From Arthrobacter sp. ISL-65 (lineage in GTDB: Bacteria; Actinomycetota; Actinomycetes; Actinomycetales; Micrococcaceae), in contig NZ_JAGGPN010000007.1 of NCBI RefSeq assembly GCF_018613795.1, positions 144,476 to 208,475 of the forward strand: a stretch of DNA of 64,000 nucleotides, in the 5' to 3' direction. A model generated the notes under the pieces. It had not been told where the DNA came from. It saw only the letters and a list, made by a program, of their open reading frames with translations, and made no database searches. Both the position numbers and the translations under genes were made by a program. Below, piece by piece: positions 41,590 through 49,842 of this stretch (position 1 is its first letter; the number at the start of each line of letters is the position of its first letter).

Positions 41590-43299
41590 TTGTCCACCAC
41601 CGCCACGCTGGCAACCCTGTCCGATTCCGACCACCTGGCCGATCCGAACTGGTGGCGCCAGGCGTCCGTCTACCAGATCTACCCGCGCAGCTTTTCCGAC
41701 TCCAACGGTGACGGCCTGGGCGACATCAAGGGCATAACGGCCAAGGTCCCGTACCTGAAGACGCTGGGAATCGACGCCGTCTGGCTCAGCCCCTTCTACC
41801 CCTCGGCGCTCGCTGACGGCGGCTACGACGTGGATGACTACCGCAACGTGGACCCGAAGCTCGGCACCCTCGAGGACTTCGACGAGATGGCCAACGCCCT
41901 CCACGCCGCCGGCATCAAGCTGATCGCCGACATTGTTCCGAACCACTCGTCCGACCGGCACGAATGGTTCAGGGAAGCCCTCGCCTCCCCGAAGGGTTCC
42001 CCGGCGCGGGACCGCTACATCTTCCGGGACGGCAAGGGCCCCAACGGCGAGTTCCCGCCGTCGGACTGGGATTCCGTCTTCGGCGGCCCTGCCTGGGAGC
42101 GCATCACCGAACCTGACGGCACCCCCGGCCAGTGGTACATGCACATCTTCGCCAAGGAGCAGCCGGACCTGAACTGGGCCAACCGGGAAATCCGCGATGA
42201 CTTCCTCAAGACCCTGCGCTTTTGGTCGGACCGGGGCGTGGACGGCTTCCGGGTTGACGTGGCGCACGCCCTGACCAAGGACCTCACCGAACCGCTGCTG
42301 TCCAAGCTTGAGCTGAGCGCCGCGAATTCCGGTACGGACGGGTTCGACGACGGGTCGCACCCGTTCTGGGACCGCGACGAGGTGCACGAGGTCTACGCCG
42401 AGTGGCGCGAGGTCTTCAACGAGTACAACCCGCCGCGCACCGCCGTCGCCGAGGCCTGGGTGCACGCCACCCGCCGTGCCCGCTACGCCAGCCCCGAGGG
42501 CCTGGGCCAGGCGTTCAACTTCGACCTCCTCCAGGCGGACTTCGACGCCGAGGAGTTCCGCGAGATCATCACCCGCAACCTGGCAGAGGCGGCCGCCACC
42601 GGCGCCTCCTCCACCTGGGTGTTCTCCAACCACGACGTCGTCCGGCACGCCACCCGCTACGGCCTGCCCAAGGGCTCCAAGGGCAAGCACGCCAAGGGCC
42701 AGGACGGCAAGGCCTGGCTGCTGGCCGGCGGACCCGAGGAAGAACTCGACGTCGAACTCGGCCAGCGGCGCGCCCGCGCCGCCACGCTGCTCATGCTCGC
42801 GCTACCCGGGTCCGCCTACCTCTACCAGGGCGAGGAACTGGGCCTGCAGGAAGTGGCGGACATCCCCGAGGCCGAACGCCAGGACCCGTCGTTCTTCCGC
42901 AACAGGGGAGTGGAAGTGGGCCGCGACGGCTGCCGGGTGCCGCTCCCGTGGTCCGTGGAGGGCACGTCCTTCGGGTTCGGCGACGGCGGCGCACACCTTC
43001 CGCAGCCCGACTCGTTCAGCAGCTACGCCGTTGAGGCGCAGGACGGCACCCAGGGCTCCACGCTTGAGCTCTACCGCACGGCGCTGAAGCTCCGCCGCGA
43101 GCTGCAGTCCGCCGAAGAGCTGGAATGGATCGAAACCGGAAACCCGGACGTCCTGCACTTCAGCCGTCCCGGCGGCTGGCAGTCCGTGACCAACTTCGGG
43201 GACACCGCCGTCAACCTTCCCGCGGGCACGGTGCTGGTGAGCAGCGCCAAGCTGGAAGACGGCAAGCTGCCGGCCAACACCACGGCCTGGCTGCGCTGA
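41590..43299 (+). CDS. GH13 alpha-glucosidase (oligo-1,6-glucosidase type)
   Basis: A 569-residue intracellular alpha-amylase-family enzyme that releases glucose from maltose, isomaltose or related alpha-glucosides. The four GH13 regions are visible: ADIVPNH (I), DGFRVDVAHA with the nucleophile Asp (II), TAVAEAW with the acid/base Glu (III) and FSNHDVVRH with the transition-state Asp (IV). It starts at TTG 41590, with AAGGA about 8 nt upstream; upstream in-frame sequence is unrelated permease 3' end. Last gene of the operon, it would hydrolyse the imported sugar. Confidence 0.93.
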   Translation: MSTTATLATLSDSDHLADPNWWRQASVYQIYPRSFSDSNGDGLGDIKGITAKVPYLKTLGIDAVWLSPFYPSALADGGYDVDDYRNVDPKLGTLEDFDEMANALHAAGIKLIADIVPNHSSDRHEWFREALASPKGSPARDRYIFRDGKGPNGEFPPSDWDSVFGGPAWERITEPDGTPGQWYMHIFAKEQPDLNWANREIRDDFLKTLRFWSDRGVDGFRVDVAHALTKDLTEPLLSKLELSAANSGTDGFDDGSHPFWDRDEVHEVYAEWREVFNEYNPPRTAVAEAWVHATRRARYASPEGLGQAFNFDLLQADFDAEEFREIITRNLAEAAATGASSTWVFSNHDVVRHATRYGLPKGSKGKHAKGQDGKAWLLAGGPEEELDVELGQRRARAATLLMLALPGSAYLYQGEELGLQEVADIPEAERQDPSFFRNRGVEVGRDGCRVPLPWSVEGTSFGFGDGGAHLPQPDSFSSYAVEAQDGTQGSTLELYRTALKLRRELQSAEELEWIETGNPDVLHFSRPGGWQSVTNFGDTAVNLPAGTVLVSSAKLEDGKLPANTTAWLR

Positions 43300-43336
43300 T
43301 CCTATCCGGCTACGCTGGCCGCTGACTGAATAGCAC

Positions 43337-43379
43337 GCCGCTGGCGGATCCCGGTCACAGACCGGGATCCGCCAGCGGC
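43337..43379 (+). terminator. Hairpin terminating the alpha-glucoside operon
   Basis: A 19-bp perfect stem built on GCCGCTGGCGGATCCCGGT and its complement, with a CACAG loop, lies 38 nt after the alpha-glucosidase stop. The following CCCCGTTT is a poor U-tract. Confidence 0.8.
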
Positions 43380-43451
43380 CCCGTTTAACCGCCCTGGGGG
43401 GTACCGGGCCAGCCTCTGTGCGTGGCCGGGAACAAGTGAAAGAGTGATGCC

Positions 43452-44417
43452 ATGACTGAACAGACTGCAGTCCCGAACGGCCGGCTGCTTTACGGCTGCA
43501 TGGGCCTGGGCGGGGACTGGTCGACTGACCCCCACGAAATCACCGACGTCGAAGCCGCGGCTGAGGCCATCGAGGCAGCACTTGACATCGGCGTCACGCT
43601 CTTCGACCACGCCGACATCTACCGGCACGGAAAGTCAGAGGCCGTCTTCGGCGAGGTGCTGGCCGGCAGCAGCGGGCTGCGGGAGCGCATCCAGCTGCAG
43701 ACCAAGTGCGGAATCCGGTTGAACGAGCGGGGGCTGGAGACCCACTACGACCTGAGCCCGGACGCCATCATCGAGCGCGTGAATGGCAGCCTCGAGCGCC
43801 TGCGCACCGACTACGTGGATATTCTCCTGCTGCACCGCCCGGATCCCCTGATGGACCCGGCGGAGGTGGCGGCCGCCGTCGGGAAGCTGATGGCGGAAGG
43901 GAAGGTGCGGGCGTTGGGGGTGTCCAACATGTCCGCGGCCCAGATCGAGTTCCTGCAGGACAGCCTCGAGACCCCGGTGGTGGCCAACCAGCTGGAACTC
44001 AGCCTGCTCAAGCGCGACTGGCTGGAAAGCACGGTGCTGGTGAACCATCCCGATGCCCACGGCTACAGCTTTCCGCACGGGACGCTGGAGTACTGCGCCC
44101 GGCAGGGGATCACCCTGCAGGCGTACGGTGCACTGGCCCGCGGCCACTACACCGGCAACCCGCCCGAACGGCCCACACCGGCCGAGAGCGCCACGGCCTC
44201 GCTGCTGGCCGAGATGGCCCGGGAGAACGCCACGACGGTCGAGGCTGTGCTCCTGGGATGGCTGATGAAGCACCCGGCCGGGATAGCACCGGTCATCGGC
44301 ACAGCCAACCCGGACCGCATCCGTGCCTGCGCGGGGGCCTCGCGCGTGGCCCAGAGCATGACCCGCGCCGAGTGGTACCGGCTGTGGGTCACGGCCCGGG
44401 GCAGCAACATCCCATAA
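43452..44417 (+). CDS. Aldo/keto reductase
   Basis: A 321-residue TIM-barrel NADPH oxidoreductase close to the YdhF type. GVTLFDHADIYRHGKSEAVFGEVL contains the catalytic Asp and Tyr (DxADIY), KCGIRL holds the Lys, and LLLHRPDPL the His. VIGTANPDRI is the C-terminal cofactor block. The start is supported only by a weak ribosome site. It is a stand-alone gene converging with tauD across a long hairpin. The substrate is unknown. Confidence 0.93.
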   Translation: MTEQTAVPNGRLLYGCMGLGGDWSTDPHEITDVEAAAEAIEAALDIGVTLFDHADIYRHGKSEAVFGEVLAGSSGLRERIQLQTKCGIRLNERGLETHYDLSPDAIIERVNGSLERLRTDYVDILLLHRPDPLMDPAEVAAAVGKLMAEGKVRALGVSNMSAAQIEFLQDSLETPVVANQLELSLLKRDWLESTVLVNHPDAHGYSFPHGTLEYCARQGITLQAYGALARGHYTGNPPERPTPAESATASLLAEMARENATTVEAVLLGWLMKHPAGIAPVIGTANPDRIRACAGASRVAQSMTRAEWYRLWVTARGSNIP

Positions 44418-44489
44418 ACCCCAAGTAGGTCGCAGCTGACGGCGTTCTGAGGGCTCAGAACGCCGTCAGCTGCGACCTACTTGGGTTTA
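44415..44489. repeat. 36-bp-stem hairpin between convergent genes (family B)
   Basis: Arms 44420-44451 and 44454-44485 are perfect 32-bp complements (core AGGTCGCAGCTGACGGCG) with a 2-nt loop; past a one-base bulge, TAAA/TTTA extends the stem. It starts inside the last codons of the aldo/keto reductase and ends 6 nt before the tauD stop. There is no T-run. It looks like a mobile or REP-type palindrome that may also end transcription both ways. Confidence 0.95.
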
Positions 44490-44494
44490 CAGCC

Positions 44495-45415
44495 CTAGAG
44501 CGGGGCGATCTCCGAGTACGTGGAGGCATCACCCTTCAGGGCCTGGCTCGGCTTGCCGTCCACGCCCACCGGGATGTCCCCGGCGATGGTGACGCGGTTG
44601 AGCTTGCGCGGCTGGCCGTCGTAGTTGTCCGGGGCGTAGTGCTGCGTGATCCGGTTGTCGAAGAGCACCAGCTGGTTCGGCTCCCAGTTCACGCGGACCA
44701 CGTTTTCGGGACGGGTCACGTAAACCTGGAGCAGCCGGATGATGTCCTTGGATTCGGTGTTGGACAGGCCCACGATCCGCAGGCGCTGCGCGAAGCCCCC
44801 GATGAACAATCCGCGCTCGCCGGTGAGCGGGTGCACGCGGACCACGGGATGGGCCGTCTCGAACTTGAGCCGGGTGAACTCCTTGCGTCGATCCTCGGCG
44901 TTGGCGTGCTCCAGGTTCTTGGGCACGGAGTAGTCGTAGTCGTTGGTGTGGATGGCCCACAGTGTGTCGGCAAAGTTCCGCAGCTCGTCCGGAAGATCGG
45001 CGTAGGCGCCGGCGGAGGAAGCGATCAGCGTCTCGCCGCCGTAGGCCGGCAGGTCAATGCTGCGCAGGGTGGACGCCTGCGGCGGGTTGACCACGAACGT
45101 GACATCGGTGTGCCAGTTGTTGGCCGACCCGTTCTCGCTGTCCACGGGGAGGACGTTCTCCTCGCCCTCAACCGACGCAACGGTGGGGTGCGCCTTCGTG
45201 AGCGGGCCGAAGAGGCTGGCGAACTTCACCTGTGCCTCGTCGGAGAGGATGTTGGCTTCACGGAACACGAGGGCCTTGTGCTCGTTGAGGGCTGCGCGGA
45301 TCTGTGAAACGGTCTCTGCCGGCAGGTCGCCGCTGAGATCCAGGCCGCGGAGCTCGGCGCCGATGCGGGAGCCCAGCTTGGAGAATTCGAGCTTCGTTTC
45401 GGTAATGACAGTCAT
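44495..45415 (-). CDS. TauD/TfdA family Fe(II)/2-oxoglutarate dioxygenase
   Basis: A 306-residue dioxygenase that probably releases sulfite from taurine, alkanesulfonates or alkyl sulfates. The iron triad is H102 and D104 (WHTD) with H259 (TQHYAP); the 2-oxoglutarate-binding Arg is R270 or R274 in QPRKLNRVT. Length fits TauD/AtsK. The ATG follows AGGAAAG. It lies 44 nt after a sulfonate-type binding protein on the same strand, which supports a sulfur-scavenging role. Confidence 0.93.
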   Translation of the reverse strand: MTVITETKLEFSKLGSRIGAELRGLDLSGDLPAETVSQIRAALNEHKALVFREANILSDEAQVKFASLFGPLTKAHPTVASVEGEENVLPVDSENGSANNWHTDVTFVVNPPQASTLRSIDLPAYGGETLIASSAGAYADLPDELRNFADTLWAIHTNDYDYSVPKNLEHANAEDRRKEFTRLKFETAHPVVRVHPLTGERGLFIGGFAQRLRIVGLSNTESKDIIRLLQVYVTRPENVVRVNWEPNQLVLFDNRITQHYAPDNYDGQPRKLNRVTIAGDIPVGVDGKPSQALKGDASTYSEIAPL

Positions 45416-45459
45416 CGTTCTTTCCTCACTTTTTGCTGCGGATACTTCTGAATCGGGCG

Positions 45460-46497
45460 TTACTCTGAAGCGGTCAGGAGACCGTTGAACTCGTTGGTGT
45501 ACAGCTTCTTGGCGTCCAAACCGGACTTGATGATGCCGGCGGACTTCAGGTACTCCTCCCAGCGGGTGAAGTCCTGGTCCTTAATCTCGCCCTTGGCGGG
45601 GACGCCGACGCTCTTCCAGTACTGCAGGGCGGCGGGGTTCTCGTTGCGGCCGCGTTCTTTCAGGATCTTGGTGAGCCGGGCAATGACGTCCTTGCGGGGC
45701 GTGGCCCGTTCCCACTCGATGGCCTTTGCCACGCCCGTGGTGAAGGTCCGGACCGTGTTGGGGTTCTGGGCGAGGAAGTCTTCCCGGAAGACGTAGGGTC
45801 CGCCGGCAAACGTGCCGAACAGGTCGAAGTCGCTGAAGACGGACCGCAGCCCGCCGTTGGCGACGGCCTTGTCCTGCAGGATGCTGCCGAGGGAGCCGGC
45901 GTCCACTTGGCCGCGGCGGATGGCTTCCTCCGTGTCGTTCGGCGGAACCACAACGAGCTGGACCTGCTTGATCTCGTCGGCGCTCAGGCCGTTCTTGCGG
46001 AGGTAGGTGTTGATGACCGCCTCGGAGTGGGCGCCCAGGGTGTTCACGGCGATCTTCTTGCCGATGAAGTCCCGGGCCGTCTTGATCGGGCTGTCTTCCT
46101 TCACGTAAAAGCCGTTGTAGGTTTCGCTGTCCTCGCCGTAGTAGTTGATGACGGCCTTCACCGGAGCCCCGGCCTCCACGAGCTTCACCACGGCGCCGGC
46201 AAATGCGCCGCCGAAGTCGGTCTGGCCCGTCGCTGCGGACTGAATGTCCTGGGGGCCGCTGATGGTGTTGCCCACCCAGTTCAGCTTGACGTCGCCCAGG
46301 TAGCCGAGGTCCTCCGCCAGCTCGGGAAGGGTCACGCTGTTGGCCCAGCCCTGGTAGCGGAGCTCCTTGACTTCATTGGCGCCGGGCGTTCCAGTGCCGC
46401 CTGTGTCATCGCCGGCGGCGCTCCCGCCGCAGCCGGACACCGTCATGGCGATGACGACGGCGGCCGCAGCACTCAGGATGGTCAGGTGTCGTTTCAT
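45460..46497 (-). CDS. ABC sulfonate/taurine-type substrate-binding lipoprotein
   Basis: A 345-residue periplasmic-binding-protein-type lipoprotein with a signal peptide and lipobox VSGC near residue 23. The mature part shows LRYQGWANSVTLPELAEDLGYL, then AATGQTDFGGAF and RGQVDAGSL, the SsuA/TauA/NrtA pattern. The ATG at 46497 lies just after the hydrophobic signal; upstream in-frame codons belong to no recognisable domain. Only tauD follows it: no permease or ATPase is encoded here, so it must borrow a transporter from elsewhere. Confidence 0.9.
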   Translation of the reverse strand: MKRHLTILSAAAAVVIAMTVSGCGGSAAGDDTGGTGTPGANEVKELRYQGWANSVTLPELAEDLGYLGDVKLNWVGNTISGPQDIQSAATGQTDFGGAFAGAVVKLVEAGAPVKAVINYYGEDSETYNGFYVKEDSPIKTARDFIGKKIAVNTLGAHSEAVINTYLRKNGLSADEIKQVQLVVVPPNDTEEAIRRGQVDAGSLGSILQDKAVANGGLRSVFSDFDLFGTFAGGPYVFREDFLAQNPNTVRTFTTGVAKAIEWERATPRKDVIARLTKILKERGRNENPAALQYWKSVGVPAKGEIKDQDFTRWEEYLKSAGIIKSGLDAKKLYTNEFNGLLTASE

Positions 46498-46813
46498 GGG
46501 GGTTCCTTCAGGGGTCTGGTTGGCTGGTACGCCACGTTCGCTCCGGCCGCTGTAACGGCCGATGGATTGATGTAAGCGCACTCGGACGAAGCAGAAAAGT
46601 GCCAGGGTCACGGCGGGAAACCGTCGGAAATCCGCGGAAACACGGCGCAACAGCGGGACATGAGGCGCTCCGTTGCGGCGGGTGAATACCCGTGGCACGC
46701 GGCAGCAAGAATCCCTGCGATGGGCGGTAGACTGTGGCTTTTGTTCGTATTGGTCTGCCCTGCGGGCCCGATCTGCGTCGCGTATACGGGCGCGCGCCCG
46801 ATACGGTAGAACC
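46498..46813. other. 316-bp divergent intergenic region
   Basis: No gene recognised. It separates the sulfonate-binding protein and the CitE-like lyase. An imperfect palindrome CGTATACGGGCG / CGCCCGATACG (46781-46806) overlaps the TACGGT -10 box (46802-46807) of the lyase. A second hexamer, TAGACT, occurs near 46727. The rest is featureless. Confidence 0.5.
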
Positions 46814-47677
46814 ATGACGTCTTCCTCCACAGCCGAGATCACCCGGCAAGAACGCAATATCCCCGCCGAGATCGCCCGCTCGTGGCTGCTTGTCAACGCA
46901 ATGAAAACCGAGCTTTTCGACCAGTCCGCCGTGTCCCGCGCGGACTCGGTCATCCTGGACATCGAAGACGCCGTGGACCCCTCGCAGAAGGACGCCGCCC
47001 GCGAGAACGTCGTGAACTGGCTCTCCGGCGGCGGCCAGGCCTGGGTGCGGATCAACGACGCCACCAGCAAGTTCTGGGCCGACGACCTCGCGGGCCTGCG
47101 CGGCACGCCGGGGCTGCTCGGCGTCATGCTGGCCAAGACGGAGTCGGCAGACCAGGTCACCGAAAGCTTCCACCGCATGGACGGCAAGACGCCGGTCATC
47201 CCCCTCGTGGAATCCGCGCTCGGCATCGAAGAGGCCAACCACATCGCCAAGGCCCAGGGTGCATTCCGCCTGGCCTTCGGATCCGGCGACTTCCGCCGCG
47301 ACACCGGCATGGCGAACACCCAGGAGGCCATGGCCTACCCGCGCGCCAAGCTCGTCGTGGCCAGCCGGGTGGGCAACCTGCCGGGCCCCATCGACGGACC
47401 CACGGTGGGCACCAACCACCCGATCCTGCGCGAGCAGACCGGCGTCACGGTGATGATGGGCATGACCGGAAAGCTCTGCCTGGCCATTGACCAGACCAGC
47501 GTCATCAACGAGGTCATCAGCCCCACGCCGTCGGACGTCGCCTGGGCCACCGACTTCATGGCCGACTTCGAGGCCAACGGCCGCGTCATCCGCGACGGCT
47601 CCGACCTGCCCCGCCTCGGCCGCGCAGAGAAGATCATGAAGCTCGCCGTAGCGTTTGGTGTGCAGCCCGCGCTGTAA
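46814..47677 (+). CDS. HpcH/HpaI aldolase / CitE-like lyase
   Basis: A 287-residue TIM-barrel protein of the citrate lyase beta-subunit superfamily: RSWLLVNAMK, VILDIEDAVDPSQKDAAREN (metal-binding Glu/Asp) and ESALGIEEANHIAKA are clear. Stand-alone CitE-like proteins act on malyl-CoA, citramalyl-CoA or similar CoA esters; there are no CitD/CitF partners here. TACGGT ends 6 nt before the ATG, indicating a leaderless transcript. Confidence 0.9.
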   Translation: MTSSSTAEITRQERNIPAEIARSWLLVNAMKTELFDQSAVSRADSVILDIEDAVDPSQKDAARENVVNWLSGGGQAWVRINDATSKFWADDLAGLRGTPGLLGVMLAKTESADQVTESFHRMDGKTPVIPLVESALGIEEANHIAKAQGAFRLAFGSGDFRRDTGMANTQEAMAYPRAKLVVASRVGNLPGPIDGPTVGTNHPILREQTGVTVMMGMTGKLCLAIDQTSVINEVISPTPSDVAWATDFMADFEANGRVIRDGSDLPRLGRAEKIMKLAVAFGVQPAL

Positions 47678-47704
47678 GCGCCATCAGCAGTACCAGGAGG
47701 CCCC

Positions 47705-48646
47705 GTGACCGATACCCGTTATCTGGTGCACGGGGTCTTTTGGGATGGGCCGCCGGCCGTCTCCGCAGCGTGCGACGGCGGCGGGCCTGTTTTGCGCCTC
47801 CAGCACCATTCCGGCGGGTTCAGTGAGATGACGCTCGACGGCGGCACCCGTCTGGGGTTCCGCGTTGCGGACGGCGTCAAGCACTGCCTCGGCCACACCA
47901 GGGTCTTCTCCGCGGCCGAGCGCCGGGACGTCACCTGCCCGGACAGTGCCCAGGCGGTCCGGGGCAGCCAGTGTGAGCCCTGCCAGCTGGCCGACGACAC
48001 CCGGCTGATCCACGACTTCCACCGTGGCGGACGGGTCCCGGCCGGCCTCCGGGACTATCTCATGCAGCCGCACTGGCTCTACGTGGCCACGTTCGCCAAC
48101 GGTGCCAGCAAGATCGGCACCGCCTCACAGCCGCGCAAATGGAACCGGCTCGCCGAGCAGGGTGCGGTGGTTGCCCGCTACGTCGCACTGGCGGAGGACG
48201 GGCGGCTGGTACGCGTCCTGGAGGACCTGGCCACGAGCGAAGCGGGCCTTGCCCAACAGGTGCGCGGCGCGGCGAAGACTGCCGCCCTGACGGACCCGCT
48301 CCCCTCCGATGAGCTTGACCTCATCAACCGGCGCCGGGCGGAGGACGTGCGGACCCTGTTGGCGGGCACCGCCGTCGGGGGTTTTGCCGTTCTGGATGAG
48401 GAGTGGGTCCGTCCGGCGCAGGCAGCGGCATTGTGCGCGGCCGCTTCCCGGCACGCCTACCCGCACGGGATGCACGGCGGAAGCCACGGCTTCACCCTCA
48501 GGGCCCTGTGCGGCAGCCACGGCCTGGCCGGGCTGGACGGCTCGGAGCTGGATTTCGTGGTGAACCTCGGGCTGCTGAAGGGGCGCCTGGTGGAACTAGG
48601 GGAGTACAGCTCGGAGGTGCCGGCGGTGCAGGAAGCCCTTTTCTGA
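47705..48646 (+). CDS. DUF2797 domain-containing protein
   Basis: A 313-residue protein of the DUF2797 family, function unknown. The N-terminal half has a Cys-rich stretch (C near residue 79 in VTCPDSAQ, then SQCEPCQ) that may bind metal, followed by HDFHRGGRVP and YVATFANGASKIGTASQPRKWNRLAEQGA, a GIY-YIG-like pattern (YVATF ... KIG ... R). It starts at GTG with AGGAGG 4 nt upstream. A nucleic-acid-related role is only a guess. Confidence 0.82.
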   Translation: MTDTRYLVHGVFWDGPPAVSAACDGGGPVLRLQHHSGGFSEMTLDGGTRLGFRVADGVKHCLGHTRVFSAAERRDVTCPDSAQAVRGSQCEPCQLADDTRLIHDFHRGGRVPAGLRDYLMQPHWLYVATFANGASKIGTASQPRKWNRLAEQGAVVARYVALAEDGRLVRVLEDLATSEAGLAQQVRGAAKTAALTDPLPSDELDLINRRRAEDVRTLLAGTAVGGFAVLDEEWVRPAQAAALCAAASRHAYPHGMHGGSHGFTLRALCGSHGLAGLDGSELDFVVNLGLLKGRLVELGEYSSEVPAVQEALF

Positions 48647-48679
48647 AGGCGCACCGTCATGACTGGGTAAACTGGCACG

Positions 48680-48904
48680 GTGCTGCATCAATTCTGGGCC
48701 GCCGCGCCCAAGTCCTACAAAATCCTGGTCTTCGCCGCGATGGGCCTCATCGCCGTCGGCCTGATCCTCAACATCACGGGCAATGTCACCGCCAACCAGG
48801 GGCTCATGATCGCGTCCCTGCCGGTGATCGGCCTGGGCCTCGTGCTGCACATGGTCGGTCTGGTGGTCCGCGGCCAAAGGGTCCGGAAGAACATCCCGAA
48901 ATAG
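48680..48904 (+). CDS. Small two-helix membrane protein (DUF3188-like)
   Basis: 74 residues with two membrane segments (about residues 14-33 and 42-62) and a basic C-terminus (RGQRVRKNIPK). TAAACT (48668-48673) ends 6 nt before the GTG, so it has its own leaderless promoter. Similar proteins are annotated DUF3188 in Micrococcaceae, from memory. The function is unknown. Confidence 0.75.
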   Translation: MLHQFWAAAPKSYKILVFAAMGLIAVGLILNITGNVTANQGLMIASLPVIGLGLVLHMVGLVVRGQRVRKNIPK

Positions 48905-48939
48905 GGGCCCTGCACGCCCGCCCCGATAGGCTTGAACCC

Positions 48940-49401
48940 ATGACTATCAATCCGGACCTGCAGGGACGAAGCTACCCTGCCGCTGAGGTGTACGACGTTG
49001 GCCGTGAGAAAATCCGCGAGTTCGCCCGCGCCGTCAAGGCCACCCACCCCGCCCACTTCGATGTTGACGCCGCGCAGGGCCTGGGCCACCCCGACCTCGT
49101 GGCCCCGCCCACGTTCGCGATCATTGTCGCGCAGCGCGCCGACGCCCAGCTGATCGAGGATCCGGAGGCCGGCATCGACTTCTCCCGCGTCGTCCACGCG
49201 GACCAGCGCTTCACCCACCACCGGCCCATCTTTGCCGGGGACCGGCTCGTGGCGGAACTGCACGTCGACGGCGTACGCGCGATGGGCGGCGGCGCCATGA
49301 TCACCACGCGCAGCGAGATTTTCGCCCTTGGGGATGGGAACGGACGCGAGCCGGTATCCACCACCAAGTCATCCATCCTGGTCCGCGGAGAGGGACAGTA
49401 G
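48940..49401 (+). CDS. MaoC-type dehydratase N-terminal-like subunit (HadA/HadC type)
   Basis: A 153-residue hot-dog fold protein: YDVGREKIREFARAVKATHP, PPTFAIIV and HADQRFTHHRPIFAGDRL match the FAS1-like dehydratase region of the non-catalytic subunit of HadAB. It is followed 2 nt later by the catalytic MaoC subunit, so they probably form a heterodimer. In mycobacteria this pair dehydrates 3-hydroxyacyl-ACP; here it may serve fatty acid synthesis or another CoA substrate. TAGGCT (48927-48932) ends 7 nt before the ATG. Confidence 0.92.
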   Translation: MTINPDLQGRSYPAAEVYDVGREKIREFARAVKATHPAHFDVDAAQGLGHPDLVAPPTFAIIVAQRADAQLIEDPEAGIDFSRVVHADQRFTHHRPIFAGDRLVAELHVDGVRAMGGGAMITTRSEIFALGDGNGREPVSTTKSSILVRGEGQ

Positions 49402-49403
49402 CC

Positions 49404-49841
49404 ATGAGCCCCACATTCGAAGAACTTAGCGTCGGCCAGGACATCGGCGGCCGCAGCATCGAGGTGACCCGGCAGGACCTGGTCAAGTACGCCGGCGCCT
49501 CGGGCGACTTCAACCCCATCCACTGGAACGAAGCCTTCGCCACGGGCGTCGAGCTTCCCGGCGTCATCGCCCACGGCATGTTCACCATGGGCGCCGCCGT
49601 GCAGCTGGTCAGCGACTGGGCCGGTGACCCGGCCGCCGTCGTCGACTACCAGACCCGCTTTACCAAGCCGGTGCTGGTCTCCGACACCACGGGAACCGGC
49701 GACGCCGGTGCCGTGATCGACGTCAGCGGCGCGGTGGGTGCGCTGGATGCCGATGCGCGCACCGCGCGCGTGGACCTTACTGTTGTGTTCGACGGTCAGA
49801 AGGTCCTCATGAAAGCCCAGGCTCTCGTCCGGTTGGCGTGA
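49404..49841 (+). CDS. MaoC family hydratase/dehydratase, catalytic subunit (HadB type)
   Basis: A 145-residue hot-dog fold enzyme with the hydratase-2 motif YAGASGDFNPIHWNEAFA, in which Asp and His are catalytic, followed by LPGVIAHGMFTMG. Forms the active partner of the upstream HadA/C-like subunit. Its stop is 1 nt before the murB GTG, so all three are probably cotranscribed, as hadAB-murB neighbours are in several Actinobacteria. Confidence 0.93.
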   Translation: MSPTFEELSVGQDIGGRSIEVTRQDLVKYAGASGDFNPIHWNEAFATGVELPGVIAHGMFTMGAAVQLVSDWAGDPAAVVDYQTRFTKPVLVSDTTGTGDAGAVIDVSGAVGALDADARTARVDLTVVFDGQKVLMKAQALVRLA

Positions 49842-49842
49842 C

